A stretch of 64,000 nucleotides of DNA from Candidatus Chromulinivoraceae bacterium (GCA_035478595.1 DATIJL010000011.1:39594-103593), one strand, 5' to 3'; counted from the first letter of the stretch, positions 35,589-44,952 are shown. The notes: a model not told the origin generated them from the sequence alone. Made by a program: numbers and translations.

Positions 35589-36806
35589 CTACGTAATGTC
35601 GATGGAGTAGTTTATCTTAGGATGAAGAAGCACATTTGGCATGTCCCACCCAATGACATTAAACTCACAACCTTCGTCCATCCTACTGGATACACTCTGG
35701 TCCGACTCATCCGTAACGGTTACCGATACGAGATACTTTCCGTCGTTATATATACCATCTAGCTTCCATTTTATCGTAATTGTTTGTCCCGCTTTTACAG
35801 GTTTGAGTTTTCGTTCCATAAGGTTTGTATCAAGTGCGGATAAGATCATCCCGCCCGGGTTATTGAATGTCAGGAGAATAGATGGCTTTTCTATATTTTC
35901 TTTAAACGTAATAGAACTTTCTACAATGAATGCTTCGGCTGGTTTAAATAGCGCCTTTTCTGTGCCCTCTAAATCAGTTATCTTTAAATCGGTAATCGTA
36001 CTTGATTTTGCTATATTTTTACTTGAGTGCTGACGCCGCCGATTATTCTTTTTAGAAGAGTCATCAGTACTTTCGAAATTCAGACCCCTATACACATCAG
36101 TTGCAGGCTCTGTGTCACCGTCAAAAATGACTTTACCCTTATTTAAAACAATCGCGCGGGTGCAAAAACGCTGCACAGCACTCATATCGTGAGTAACAAG
36201 CACGACTGTTTTGCCTTTTTGCTTAAGTTCGTTAAAGTAGTCATAACATTTTCGTTGGAACGCCTCATCTCCCACTGCTAAGACCTCATCAAGAACAAGA
36301 ATATCTGTATTTGCCTGAATCGCAATTGAAAACGCAAGGCGTACTTGCATGCCCGACGAATAGTTCTTAAGTTTTTGATCCATGAACCGCTCAAGTTCAG
36401 CAAACGCAACAATCTCGTCGTATATCTTTGCAACTTCTGAGCGAGAGAATCCAAGTAGCGCACCATTAAGAAAAACATTGTCTCTACCAGAAAGTTCAGG
36501 GTTAAAACCAACACCAAGCTCAATAAATGGCGTTAGCTTGCCATTAATGTCTACGTGACCTTCATCGGGCGTATAGATACCAGAAAGAACTTTAAGCAGT
36601 GTACTCTTACCACTTCCGTTACGACCTAAGATACCCAAAAACTCACCCTTATGTACGTCAATGTTCAAGCCCTTTAAAACGTGTTGGGTTTCGTAACCTC
36701 GTTTGCCGAAGTTAATGATCATACCCTTAAGCGTATTTTGCTTTTCATGTGGCAGTTTAAACGTTTTATGTATATGAGCGATTTTAATTGCAATATTGTC
36801 ATTCAT
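35589..36806 (-). CDS. wzt: Polysaccharide ABC exporter ATP-binding protein (Wzt-like)
   Basis: 405 residues. ATPase domain ~1-245: Walker A GRNGSGKST (61-69), signature SSGMQVRLAF (151-160), Walker B LVLDEVLAVGDE (171-182), and H-loop VLVTHDMS. A linker of ~25 charged residues leads to a C-terminal beta-sandwich (~270-405) like the Wzt substrate-recognition domain that binds the modified end of O-polysaccharides. With the permease immediately upstream (stop and start adjacent), it exports lipid-linked polysaccharide or teichoic-type polymer. Confidence 0.92.
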   Translation of the reverse strand: MNDNIAIKIAHIHKTFKLPHEKQNTLKGMIINFGKRGYETQHVLKGLNIDVHKGEFLGILGRNGSGKSTLLKVLSGIYTPDEGHVDINGKLTPFIELGVGFNPELSGRDNVFLNGALLGFSRSEVAKIYDEIVAFAELERFMDQKLKNYSSGMQVRLAFSIAIQANTDILVLDEVLAVGDEAFQRKCYDYFNELKQKGKTVVLVTHDMSAVQRFCTRAIVLNKGKVIFDGDTEPATDVYRGLNFESTDDSSKKNNRRRQHSSKNIAKSSTITDLKITDLEGTEKALFKPAEAFIVESSITFKENIEKPSILLTFNNPGGMILSALDTNLMERKLKPVKAGQTITIKWKLDGIYNDGKYLVSVTVTDESDQSVSSRMDEGCEFNVIGWDMPNVLLHPKINYSIDIT

Positions 36807-37607
36807 TTAAATATTCTCCGCAAAGTACTTGGACTCTTTCCTAAAGTACGCAATTCCTCCAACAAGCGTCACTGCAACAACAACCATAGGAAGCACAACA
36901 TAAACGAATGAGTGGTATAAGATACCGGATGTTAAGGCTTGGTGAGTGACTGTGTTATACCGTGCATCCTGCACTGCCTGTGCGATTGGACTTAGAAGTA
37001 ATAGCTTCTGTACAAAAACAGAAGTGATCATGCTGAGAGGATAAATAATTGGCGTTGCATAAAACCCTGCTTGGAGTACCACCTCCCAGATATAACTAAC
37101 GTCTCTAAATTTTACATATGCAGCAGAGAGAAATAGAGAGACTCCTAATGCAAACAAATATATTTCAATAATATTAAACGGAAGCAGAAGAATTGTTGGA
37201 GTTAGCGGCACCTGATTAATTACCATGAATATACCAACCACAATAAGGTTTAGGAATAGATTGATAAGAGCAGAAATGCTACTAGAAAAAACAATTACCC
37301 AGCGAGGTATGCGAATTTTCCGGATAAGATCGCCCCTACCTACAATTGAACCAAGACTTTGCGAAGTTGTTTCGTTAAAAAAGTTCCATAGAACGATACC
37401 GAGTAAAAGGTAGACCGGGTAGTGTGGAACATCTTTACCAATCTTAAGGAAGTAAACGAAGACAATATAAAGAATTACGAAGAGTAATAATGGCTTCAAA
37501 AGAGACCAAGCGTATCCTAGAACTGATCCTTGATACCTTAGTTTAAAGTCTGTACGAACGAGTTCGGCAAGCAGAACTCTATTTTTCTTAGAAAGTATTC
37601 TGTTCAT
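36807..37607 (-). CDS. wzm: Polysaccharide ABC exporter permease (Wzm-like)
   Basis: 266 residues of the ABC-2 family, with six hydrophobic segments and a short basic N-terminus (ELVRTDFKLRYQGSVLGYAW is the typical entry motif before the first helix). It forms the membrane channel for the Wzt-like ATPase, whose gene begins at the next base. A TATAAT box lies 10 nt upstream of its ATG, back to back with the promoter of the rightward GT2 gene at 37631, so this is a compact divergent promoter region of 23 bp. Confidence 0.92.
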   Translation of the reverse strand: MNRILSKKNRVLLAELVRTDFKLRYQGSVLGYAWSLLKPLLLFVILYIVFVYFLKIGKDVPHYPVYLLLGIVLWNFFNETTSQSLGSIVGRGDLIRKIRIPRWVIVFSSSISALINLFLNLIVVGIFMVINQVPLTPTILLLPFNIIEIYLFALGVSLFLSAAYVKFRDVSYIWEVVLQAGFYATPIIYPLSMITSVFVQKLLLLSPIAQAVQDARYNTVTHQALTSGILYHSFVYVVLPMVVVAVTLVGGIAYFRKESKYFAENI

Positions 37608-37630
37608 CTTTTATTGTATTATAGGGAAAG

Positions 37631-38659
37631 ATGAATAATAAGTCGATAGAACGCATTGCCGTCGTAGTATTGAATTACAAAGCACCAAACGATACCGTAG
37701 CGTGTGTTGAATCCTTACTAAAACAATCGTTGTCAAATTTTATGATTGTCCTAGTTGAAAATGGATCTCAAGACAATTCTGCCGATGTCTTAGAGACACT
37801 TAAGAAGAAGCACTCTTCTAGAGTTACTCTCCTACTTAATAAAAAAAATCTTGGGTTTACTGGCGGCGTTAACGCCGGTATTTCATGGTCACGAGACAAT
37901 AATTATGACTATGTGGCGTTACTTAATAATGACGCTCTAGCAGATCCTAAATGGCTCGAGACCCTCTTACTGCGAGCCCGTAGCGATAAAAGTCTCGGCA
38001 TCGTCACTAGTCTCTTACTCCATGCTGATGGTAAAACAATCGACAGCACCGGAGAACAATATAGTATATGGGGCCTCTCATTTCCTCGTGGCCGTGGTAA
38101 AAAAGCAATGACCGCACCGGAGGGTGGGTTAGTATTCGGAGCAACAGGAGGGGCAAGTTTATACCGTACAGCTTTGTTTGATGATATTGGAATATTCGAC
38201 AATGCCTTCTTTGCATATTACGAAGATGTAGACTTAAGTTTTCGTGCACAATTACGCGGTTGGAAAGTATATTATGAGCCTAAAGCTACTGCCTATCATA
38301 AGCAAGGGGCAACGAGCAGCAAAATGCCAGGTTTCACCGTTTACCAAACGTTCAAAAATCTACCTATTGTATATACAAAAAATGTTCCTCGCCCTCTTCT
38401 TATCTCTGTGGGGATTCGCTTTTGGTTTGCGTATATAATCATACTGTTAAATGCTATTAAGAATGGTAACGCTCAACCAGCTCTAAAAGGTTTTTTTAAG
38501 GGAATTGTATTATTTTGGAGCCATGCTATTCCTGCAAGATTTGCAATCCAATCTCGAAAGACAGCAAAGACTACTTACATAAAAGAGTTACTTTGGCCCG
38601 ATTTGCCACCAGACCAAAAAGGACTTCGAGCACTTCGTAAGTTCTTTACAGGTAAATAA
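37631..38659 (+). CDS. Family 2 glycosyltransferase, rhamnosyltransferase-like
   Basis: 342 residues: VVVLNYKAPNDTVACVESL, VENGSQDNSADVL, NLGFTGGVNAGISW, LLNNDALADP, and YEDVDLSFRAQLRGWKVYY (given in part), the signature set of the GT2 subfamily that includes WcaA/RfbN-type rhamnosyltransferases. One or two membrane-associated helices lie near residue 265. AGGG precedes the ATG closely. The succinyl-CoA ligase-like pair follows after 2 nt, so they could share a transcript. Confidence 0.88.
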   Translation: MNNKSIERIAVVVLNYKAPNDTVACVESLLKQSLSNFMIVLVENGSQDNSADVLETLKKKHSSRVTLLLNKKNLGFTGGVNAGISWSRDNNYDYVALLNNDALADPKWLETLLLRARSDKSLGIVTSLLLHADGKTIDSTGEQYSIWGLSFPRGRGKKAMTAPEGGLVFGATGGASLYRTALFDDIGIFDNAFFAYYEDVDLSFRAQLRGWKVYYEPKATAYHKQGATSSKMPGFTVYQTFKNLPIVYTKNVPRPLLISVGIRFWFAYIIILLNAIKNGNAQPALKGFFKGIVLFWSHAIPARFAIQSRKTAKTTYIKELLWPDLPPDQKGLRALRKFFTGK

Positions 38660-38661
38660 AT

Positions 38662-39732
38662 ATGAAACTTCTCGAATACGAAGCAAAAAACATCCTCAAA
38701 ACAGCCAGTTTGCCCATTCCAAAAAGCATCGTCATCTCCTTAGATTCGGATGTCTCTTCTATTTCTACGCCTATCATCTTAAAGTCCCAAGTCCCCGTAG
38801 GCGGAAGAGGCAAAGCAGGCGGTGTGCAGATTGTGCATAATGACGATAGGCTGCAGCAGGTTTTCAACATGTTATTTGACCTTGAAATTAAAGGGTATAA
38901 ACCGTCGAAAATATTAGGCGAAGAAGTGTTAAACATAAAGAACGAACATTACCTTTCGTTGCTGATTGACCGCGAAAATGCTTGCTTGCGGCTCATGGCG
39001 CATACAAACGGCGGTGTTGAAGTTGAATCTCATAACTCAGAGGAATTCTTTTCTCGTGCTATCGATGGCGAAACGATTTCATCCTGTAGTGCAGATCTCG
39101 CCGCGTACCTTGGATATGTGACCGATCTTATTGAACCGTTTATTCGTAAGCTATATAATGCATTCATTAAAAACGATGCAACACTTTTAGAGGTCAATCC
39201 CCTTGTTTATACCGATAAAAATGCTCTCGTCTGCGGCGATTGTAAGATGGAGCTTGACGATGCCGCCGCATTTCGTCACCCGGAGTGGGACTTTACAGAT
39301 AAGCCTCACGATGCCAACTTTGTCGTTCTCGATCCTAATGGAACAGTCGCAACTATTGCAAACGGCGCCGGGCTCGACATGGCAACCGTGGATGCTGTTG
39401 CTGTGCGCGGTCTTACACCCGCAAACTTTTTAGATATTGGCGGTGGCGCAAACACCGAGAGTGTTTTACGTGCATTTCAAAAAATCGTCGAATTTCCTGC
39501 TGTTCAGGCAATCGTCATTAATATTTTTGCCGGCATTACTCGCTGCGACGAAGTGGCAAAGGCAATCATCGCCGCAAAAAAACAAATTCCGAACCTGCCT
39601 CCGCTTTTTATACGTCTTGCGGGTACTAATTTTGAAGAAGCAGTTGCGCTTCTTTCTACTGAAAATATCCCCACCCTCGCCACACTCGAGGACTGTCTTG
39701 AGGCTGCGAGCCAAGAGGTAAATAATGAATAA
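38662..39732 (+). CDS. sucC: Succinyl-CoA ligase beta-like subunit (ADP/GDP-forming acyl-CoA synthetase)
   Basis: 356 residues, somewhat shorter than the usual ~388. An ATP-grasp domain comes first (KLLEYEAKNILKTASLPIPK, KSQVPVGGRGKAGGV, LLEVNPLVY), then the CoA-ligase domain (NFLDIGGGANTESVLRAF, INIFAGITRCDEVAKA, RLAGTNFEEAV). With the alpha subunit it interconverts an acyl-CoA and the free acid with ATP or GTP. The substrate may be succinate, or another acid such as malate or acetate. It overlaps the alpha gene by 8 nt. Its place inside a glycan cluster, with no other TCA gene visible, is unexpected. Confidence 0.88.
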   Translation: MKLLEYEAKNILKTASLPIPKSIVISLDSDVSSISTPIILKSQVPVGGRGKAGGVQIVHNDDRLQQVFNMLFDLEIKGYKPSKILGEEVLNIKNEHYLSLLIDRENACLRLMAHTNGGVEVESHNSEEFFSRAIDGETISSCSADLAAYLGYVTDLIEPFIRKLYNAFIKNDATLLEVNPLVYTDKNALVCGDCKMELDDAAAFRHPEWDFTDKPHDANFVVLDPNGTVATIANGAGLDMATVDAVAVRGLTPANFLDIGGGANTESVLRAFQKIVEFPAVQAIVINIFAGITRCDEVAKAIIAAKKQIPNLPPLFIRLAGTNFEEAVALLSTENIPTLATLEDCLEAASQEVNNE

Positions 39733-40582
39733 TTCCCTACTCACCCCAAAAAACGTTATCGTGCAGGGTATAACTGGTACGCACGGCGCTTTCCATACTG
39801 CTGCAATGCGCGCCGCAGGTACGAATATAATTGCCGGAACATCCCCAAATAAAGCAGGTGAGACTATTGGCGGCATACCAGTCTACGCAACCATCGCCGA
39901 TATTCAAAAAGACATGACGATCGATGCGAGCGTAGTGTTTGTGCCCGCGCCTTTTGCAAAAAGCGCTTTGCTTGAAGCCGTAGAAGCTCATATACCTCTT
40001 ATAGTTTGTATTACCGAGGGCGTTCCCGTTCACGATATGCTTGTCGTTAAAAAGGCGGCCAACAAGGCTGGTGTAAGGATTATCGGACCAAATTGTCCAG
40101 GAATTTTATTACCTGGCACCACAAAACTTGGCATTATCCCCGCCTCTATGGGACTGCCAGGTTCAATCGGCGTTGTTAGTCGTTCCGGTACACTTACCTA
40201 CGAGGCTGCCGCTGGCTTAAGTAAGCGGGGATTGGGTCAAAAATATATTATAGGTATTGGCGGCGACCGCATACGCGGCATGGGTTTTATTGAATGCCTA
40301 GAGCTATTCCAGAGTGATCCCGACGTGACATCTATTGTACTGATTGGTGAAATTGGTGGAACCGACGAACAACGTGCCGCCGAATACATCAAACAACACG
40401 TCACCAAACCCGTTTATGGATACATTGCCGGCCATGAGGCGCCGCTCGGTGTACAACTAGGACATGCTGGCGCCATTTTAGGCGGCGAAAACGAGTCAGC
40501 TGCAGCCAAAACCTTAGCACTTAAAAACGCTGGCGCGACTACATTTACAAGCATTGTCGAACTCATTCAGGCAGTTAAATAA
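39725..40582 (+). CDS. sucD: Succinyl-CoA ligase alpha-like subunit
   Basis: 285 residues: CoA-binding Rossmann domain (VIVQGITGTHGAFHT, PAPFAKSALLEAV) and ligase domain (IIGPNCPGILLPG, VVSRSGTLTYEAA, IGEIGGTDEQRAAEYIKQH). The phosphorylated histidine is present as His247 in GHAGA, so the enzyme is probably active. The usual GGDP-I-G loop reads GGDRIRG. It pairs with the overlapping beta gene. Family: succinyl-CoA synthetase alpha, acyl substrate uncertain. Confidence 0.9.
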   Translation: MNNSLLTPKNVIVQGITGTHGAFHTAAMRAAGTNIIAGTSPNKAGETIGGIPVYATIADIQKDMTIDASVVFVPAPFAKSALLEAVEAHIPLIVCITEGVPVHDMLVVKKAANKAGVRIIGPNCPGILLPGTTKLGIIPASMGLPGSIGVVSRSGTLTYEAAAGLSKRGLGQKYIIGIGGDRIRGMGFIECLELFQSDPDVTSIVLIGEIGGTDEQRAAEYIKQHVTKPVYGYIAGHEAPLGVQLGHAGAILGGENESAAAKTLALKNAGATTFTSIVELIQAVK

Positions 40583-40585
40583 TGG

Positions 40586-40591
40586 TATACT
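40586..40591 (+). promoter_or_regulatory. Extended -10 promoter (TGGTATACT)
   Basis: TATACT with an upstream TGG ends 7 nt before ATG 40599, with no ribosome binding site. It starts just after the sucD stop. Confidence 0.55.
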
Positions 40592-40598
40592 ACTCCTA

Positions 40599-41558
40599 AT
40601 GACTGGACGTAAAAAAATCAGCATCCTTATCCCCGCCTACAACGAACAAGGCGCTTTACGGCATCTTTATGAACGGCTCAATAAGCTTGCGGGCGAAACA
40701 AAAGATTATGACTTTGAATTTTTATTTGTAAACGACGGCAGCCGCGACCGTACGCTTGAAATTATAAAAACCTACGCCGAAACCGACCCGCGAATCGCCT
40801 ATGTAAATTTATCCCGTAACTTTGGAAAAGAGATCGCCATGATCGCCGGCCTCGACCACGTAACGGGTGATGCAACCGTTATTATCGATGCCGACCTGCA
40901 AGACCCGCCAGAGCTCATCCCTACCATGATTAAGTTTTGGGAGGAAGGCTACGATGATGTCTACGCGAGGCGAAATAGCCGTAAAGGGGAGACGTGGCTT
41001 AAAAAATCTACCTCATCCGCTTTTTATAAGGTACTTCAGCGGTCAACGCGCATTCCTATCCAACAAGATACGGGTGACTTTCGTTTGCTTGATCGCCGCT
41101 GCGTAGAGGCTATTAAACAAATCCGTGAGAGTCAGCGCTTTACCAAGGGTATGTTTAGCTGGATTGGTTACAAAAAGAAGGAAATTACGTACGAACGCGA
41201 CCCTCGTATTGCCGGCGAAACCAAGTGGAATTACTTTTCCCTCGTTAACCTCGCCATTGAAGGAATTGTATCTTTTACAACATCACCATTACGAATTTCT
41301 ACCTATGTAGGGCTTATTGTATCGCTATGGGCTTTTCTCTATGTTATCTACCTGGTTATTCGCACCCTCATTTATGGCAGTGACCTTGCCGGTTACCCTT
41401 CTATGATGGCGGTCATCCTCTTTATCGGTGGCGTTCAGTTACTTTCGCTTGGTATTATCGGCGAATACATCGGTCGTATTTTTAACGAGACCAAGCAGCG
41501 TCCTCTTTATTTTGTAGAGGAATATCACACCGGTAAACCTTCACATGATAAAAAATAA
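40599..41558 (+). CDS. Polyprenyl-phosphate glycosyltransferase (GtrB/DPM1-like)
   Basis: 319 residues from ATG 40599; the in-frame start at 40554 lies inside sucD and upstream of the -10 box. GT2 domain: ISILIPAYNEQGALRHLYE, FVNDGSRDRTLEI, LSRNFGKEIAMIAGL, IIDADLQDPPELI, and QDTGDFRLLDRR. Two C-terminal membrane helices (~235-255, 270-290) anchor it. GtrB-type enzymes make polyprenyl-phosphate glucose or a similar donor for sugars added outside the membrane. The next gene, overlapping, is GtrA-like, the usual flippase partner. Confidence 0.92.
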   Translation: MTGRKKISILIPAYNEQGALRHLYERLNKLAGETKDYDFEFLFVNDGSRDRTLEIIKTYAETDPRIAYVNLSRNFGKEIAMIAGLDHVTGDATVIIDADLQDPPELIPTMIKFWEEGYDDVYARRNSRKGETWLKKSTSSAFYKVLQRSTRIPIQQDTGDFRLLDRRCVEAIKQIRESQRFTKGMFSWIGYKKKEITYERDPRIAGETKWNYFSLVNLAIEGIVSFTTSPLRISTYVGLIVSLWAFLYVIYLVIRTLIYGSDLAGYPSMMAVILFIGGVQLLSLGIIGEYIGRIFNETKQRPLYFVEEYHTGKPSHDKK

Positions 41559-41964
41559 AGAAGAAAAAGCTCGGTTTGTTGCTGTTGGCGGCGCCAACAC
41601 GGTTATCGATTTTGGCTTGCTGTTTTTATTGAAAAGCCTTGGCCTGCCTACTATTACCGCAAATATCATCTCTACCACCACAGCGTTTTGTTTTAGTTTT
41701 TTTGCCAACAAAAAATACACCTTTAAAACGACAGACACGAATGTAAAAAGAGAAGTTCTGTTATTTGTTGTTGTAACCTTATTTGGCTTATGGGTACTCC
41801 AAACAATCGTCATTAAAATGGTACTCACCTTTATTGGCACCTATCTATCGGCTGATCTCGCTTTACTGGTAGCTAAGCTTTGCGCAACAGTCGTGTCGCT
41901 TGTATGGAACTACCTCCTTTACTCACGCGTCGTATTCAAGCCTGCCGTTACTAATAATAAATAG
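41545..41964 (+). CDS. GtrA-family membrane protein
   Basis: 139 residues with four membrane helices: RFVAVGGANTVIDFGLLFLL at the start (typical of GtrA), then TTTAFCFSFFANKKYTF, LWVLQTIVIKMVL, and a last helix ending VSLVWNYLLYSRVVF. GtrA proteins are thought to flip polyprenyl-phosphate sugars made by GtrB. It overlaps the GtrB-like gene by 14 nt. Confidence 0.9.
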   Translation: MIKNKEEKARFVAVGGANTVIDFGLLFLLKSLGLPTITANIISTTTAFCFSFFANKKYTFKTTDTNVKREVLLFVVVTLFGLWVLQTIVIKMVLTFIGTYLSADLALLVAKLCATVVSLVWNYLLYSRVVFKPAVTNNK

Positions 41965-41982
41965 CTTATACCAGGAGTTTTT

Positions 41983-43071
41983 ATGCATATCGCCATCGAC
42001 GCCCGAATCATCAATTCCTCTACTGGCCGCTATGTCGAGCGACTCGTTCATTATTTAGAGAAAATCGATACCACTAACAAATATTCTATTTTAGTCCCTA
42101 CAAAAGATAAGGATTTTTATAAACCAAAGAATCCTAATTTCAATGTTCTTACGATTGATTTTCCTAATTACTCGTTTTCTGAGCAGACCGGATTTAAAAA
42201 CTTTTTAGACGAACTCGCGCCCGACCTGGTGCATTTTTGCATGCCACAACAGCCACTAGGTTACAACGGTATACACGTCACAACAGTGCACGACTTAACA
42301 CTTCTGCAAACGTATAATTCCGATAAAAACTGGCTCATATTCCACGCAAAACAGCTTGTTGGCCGGTATGTATTTAAAAAAGTAGGGGAAACAAGCACGC
42401 ATATTATTACGCCAACACAGTATGTAAAAGATGATTACGTAAAGTTCGCCCATATTCCCGAGAGTAAGGTTACCGTTACCTACGAATCGGCAGATGTATT
42501 TGTCGATAAGCTGACGCCCTACAAGCATCCGTTCAAGGAATACATTATGTACGTTGGTCAGCAAAGCGACTACAAAAACATTCGTCGACTTGGCGATGCG
42601 CATCAAAAACTGCTCGAAAAGCACCCTAATCTCGGGTTAATTTTGGTCGGTAAGAAAACGCCTGCCCATATTAAGACTGAGGAGTATTTTACGCAAAAAG
42701 GGTATAAAAATATCCACTACACCGGATTCATCGAAGACGCCCAGCGTGATTGGCTTTTTTCAAATTGTTCAGCCTATGTATTCCCCTCGCTTATGGAAGG
42801 ATTTGGCCTTCCCGCCCTTGAAGCTATGGGTTATGGCGCACCCGTTGCAAGCAGCTCGGCAACCTGTCTACCTGAAGTCTACGGAGATGCCGCTCACTAC
42901 TTCGACCCGCTTAATACCTATGATATAGCTCGTGCTATAGATGACATTCTTACTGACCCGAAACTTCGCAAGCAGTTGATCGAAAAAGGCTATAAGCAAA
43001 TAAAAAAATACTCGTGGAGCCGCATGGCGCAGCAAACCCACGAGATCTATATTAATGCTTTAAAAAAGTAA
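41983..43071 (+). CDS. Glycosyltransferase family 4
   Basis: 362 residues with the GT-B fold: IAIDARIINSSTGRYVERLV, VTTVHDLTLLQTYN, IITPTQYVKDDYV, YVGQQSDYKNIRRLG, and the donor-site FPSLMEGFGLPALEAMGYGA with the E-x7-E pair. Close in pattern to mannosyl- and rhamnosyltransferases of capsule clusters. CAGGAG precedes the ATG. It ends 1 nt from the stop of the convergent jag gene, marking the end of the glycan region. Confidence 0.88.
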   Translation: MHIAIDARIINSSTGRYVERLVHYLEKIDTTNKYSILVPTKDKDFYKPKNPNFNVLTIDFPNYSFSEQTGFKNFLDELAPDLVHFCMPQQPLGYNGIHVTTVHDLTLLQTYNSDKNWLIFHAKQLVGRYVFKKVGETSTHIITPTQYVKDDYVKFAHIPESKVTVTYESADVFVDKLTPYKHPFKEYIMYVGQQSDYKNIRRLGDAHQKLLEKHPNLGLILVGKKTPAHIKTEEYFTQKGYKNIHYTGFIEDAQRDWLFSNCSAYVFPSLMEGFGLPALEAMGYGAPVASSSATCLPEVYGDAAHYFDPLNTYDIARAIDDILTDPKLRKQLIEKGYKQIKKYSWSRMAQQTHEIYINALKK

Positions 43072-43072
43072 T

Positions 43073-43534
43073 TTAAGAAGTTTTTTGCGCAATGATGATC
43101 TTGCGATCACGGCCTTCGCCTTCAGAGAACGTACGAATGTCGTCATACTCATCTGCAACACGATGTACGACGCGACGATCAGCAGCGTTAAGACTAGCAA
43201 CATAAGAATCGCCGCTCGTACGAACCTGCTCGATCCATTCACGAGCTTGTTCGGCGACTTTTTCAGCACGTTGTTTTTTGTAATCAGCAATGTCGAGATT
43301 AACGCGGGTGAGCGCTGCGTCTTTATTGCGAAGTGTCGTAGATAGTGTGTACTGCAAACTACGCAGTGTTTCGGCGTTACGACCAATGAGCAGGCTATTG
43401 CTCTCAGTAGAGGGGACACTTAGCTCAATAATATCGTCTTCTTGCATAGCTTCAACAGAAACATTCACTCCAAAAAATGAAAGGATGTCCTCAAGGTACT
43501 TTTTTGCGAAGTCGATAGATTCTTGAGCGTTCAT
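43073..43534 (-). CDS. jag: RNA-binding protein Jag/KhpB (KH-R3H)
   Basis: 153 residues: a KH-like domain (~1-75, LIGRNAETLRSLQYTLSTTL) and an R3H domain (~85-150, SLNAADRRVVHRVADEYD), without the longer Jag-N domain of many Firmicutes. KhpB proteins bind RNA and help control cell division and wall growth. Its ATG overlaps the yidC stop by one base (TAATG), the conserved rnpA-yidC-jag order. Confidence 0.92.
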   Translation of the reverse strand: MNAQESIDFAKKYLEDILSFFGVNVSVEAMQEDDIIELSVPSTESNSLLIGRNAETLRSLQYTLSTTLRNKDAALTRVNLDIADYKKQRAEKVAEQAREWIEQVRTSGDSYVASLNAADRRVVHRVADEYDDIRTFSEGEGRDRKIIIAQKTS

Positions 43535-44478
43535 TATTTTGTCCCTTTCTTCTTTATGTCCTTAGCTTTAATGCGAGTTACCGTCCCTGTCTTAGCAGCT
43601 TTTTCGCGAGCCTTAGCAGTTGCCTTTTTGACTGGTTTTGGCGAAGGTTCGTCGGCGATCTCTTCCATCTCCACTTCGTCTTTTTTAAGAAGGTACGCTT
43701 GTTGTGCTACCGCAACAAGGTTTGATACAGCGTAGTATAGCGCCAATGCGCCAGGAACGCCAATCATAATAAAGAACATAAAGAATGGAAGCACTTTCGT
43801 CATTTTACCCATAACGATCGCATTCATCTCAGACTGATCGGCCTGCTTGCCATCAGCTGCTTCGGCCATAACGTCACGGAGACGTTTTTTGTTTTCCGTT
43901 TGCGGCATAGTCTGCTTACTCATAAAGTATTGAGTAGCAGCTGCTATGAGAGCTACGATAACTAGAACAACATCAACACCTTGGTTAGAAAAGGCTGTTT
44001 TTGTAAGATCCACAATACCTAGTAGTTTTTCGTTAAAACGATCAGGATGCTGAATAAGCTGTTGAATGGGACCGATGTGCTCCATAAAGCCGTAGGTGTA
44101 CTTGCCAATCTCATCTCGATGAGAGGTAAAGATACGAATCACGCTATATAGCGCAATAAAGATAGGCAACTGAATAAGTAAAATGCCAATTGAACGGAAT
44201 GGGTTAACCCCATGCTTTTTATACAGCTCAAGCATCATCATGCTTTCCATTTGCTTATTGCCCTTCGCCTGCGCCTTAATGCGCTTTAGCTCGGGTTGCA
44301 TCTTTTTCATGGCCTGGGTTTGGTGCAGCTGCTTTTTTACAAGCGGGAACAGCGCGAACCGAACCAACACCGTAAAGATAATGAGGCTAACACCAAAGTC
44401 GCCGCCAGGAATAATACTGTACAGGCCGATCAACAGGTTAAATATTGGCTGCACAATTAAAATGTCAAAAATATTCAC
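43534..44478 (-). CDS. yidC: Membrane protein insertase YidC
   Basis: 314 residues. It lacks the large periplasmic domain of Proteobacteria. Core features: IVQPIFNLLIGLYSIIPGGD, IIFTVLVRFALFPLVKKQ with the conserved arginine of the hydrophilic groove, a cytoplasmic hairpin (KKMQPELKRIKAQAKGNKQ), then four more membrane segments ending GALALYYAVSNLVAVAQQ. The basic C-terminal tail (~265-314) may touch the ribosome. It inserts membrane proteins with or without SecYEG. Confidence 0.96.
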   Translation of the reverse strand: MNIFDILIVQPIFNLLIGLYSIIPGGDFGVSLIIFTVLVRFALFPLVKKQLHQTQAMKKMQPELKRIKAQAKGNKQMESMMMLELYKKHGVNPFRSIGILLIQLPIFIALYSVIRIFTSHRDEIGKYTYGFMEHIGPIQQLIQHPDRFNEKLLGIVDLTKTAFSNQGVDVVLVIVALIAAATQYFMSKQTMPQTENKKRLRDVMAEAADGKQADQSEMNAIVMGKMTKVLPFFMFFIMIGVPGALALYYAVSNLVAVAQQAYLLKKDEVEMEEIADEPSPKPVKKATAKAREKAAKTGTVTRIKAKDIKKKGTK

Positions 44479-44530
44479 TCTTAAAAACTCCAGAAAACTA
44501 TTTGCATTATATTATAGCAGTTTGTAGTAA

Positions 44531-44878
44531 TTATTGATACAGACCAGCTTGGTCAAACAACTGCTGAATCGTTTCTTTTAGCTCGGATGCCGGCATAGCA
44601 ACGAGCTCACTAGAAAATACGATAACAACAATATCGCTCGCAGCTTTCATATGAGGAAGTTCCTCACGAATAACTTCATAGATACGACGACGAATACGGT
44701 TTCGGCCGACGGCGCTTTTTAAAACCTTTTTACTGACAACAATAGCAAACCTAGAATGTTTACGGCGTGGATTATCCGTGTGCTTAACCGTCATGAAATG
44801 AGAACGGACAGCCTGTCCGTTTTTATATACATAGCGCAAACTGCCATGGCCGTGAAATCGATGTATCGCAGATAACAT
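44531..44878 (-). CDS. rnpA: Ribonuclease P protein component
   Basis: 115 residues: MLSAIHRFHGHGSLRYVYKN at the start, SRFAIVVSKKVLKSAVGRNR in the middle (the RNR motif region), and RRRIYEVIREELPHM. It helps the RNase P RNA process tRNA 5' ends. It lies in the conserved order rpmH-rnpA-yidC-jag. It has its own TATAAT box (about 44893-44898) 14 nt upstream, after the terminator that follows rpmH. Confidence 0.95.
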   Translation of the reverse strand: MLSAIHRFHGHGSLRYVYKNGQAVRSHFMTVKHTDNPRRKHSRFAIVVSKKVLKSAVGRNRIRRRIYEVIREELPHMKAASDIVVIVFSSELVAMPASELKETIQQLFDQAGLYQ

Positions 44879-44908
44879 AAATGTTAGTTTTTATTATACC
44901 TTAAAATT

Positions 44909-44940
44909 AAAGCACTCCCTTAGTTAAAGGAGTGCTTTTT
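44909..44940 (-). terminator. Intrinsic terminator between rpmH and rnpA
   Basis: An inverted repeat pairs AAAGCACTCC (44909-44918) with GGAGTGCTTT (44929-44938), with T-rich flanks on both strands. It could stop rpmH transcription leftward; rnpA has a separate -10 box beyond it. Confidence 0.75.
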
Positions 44941-44952
44941 GTTTTTAACTGG

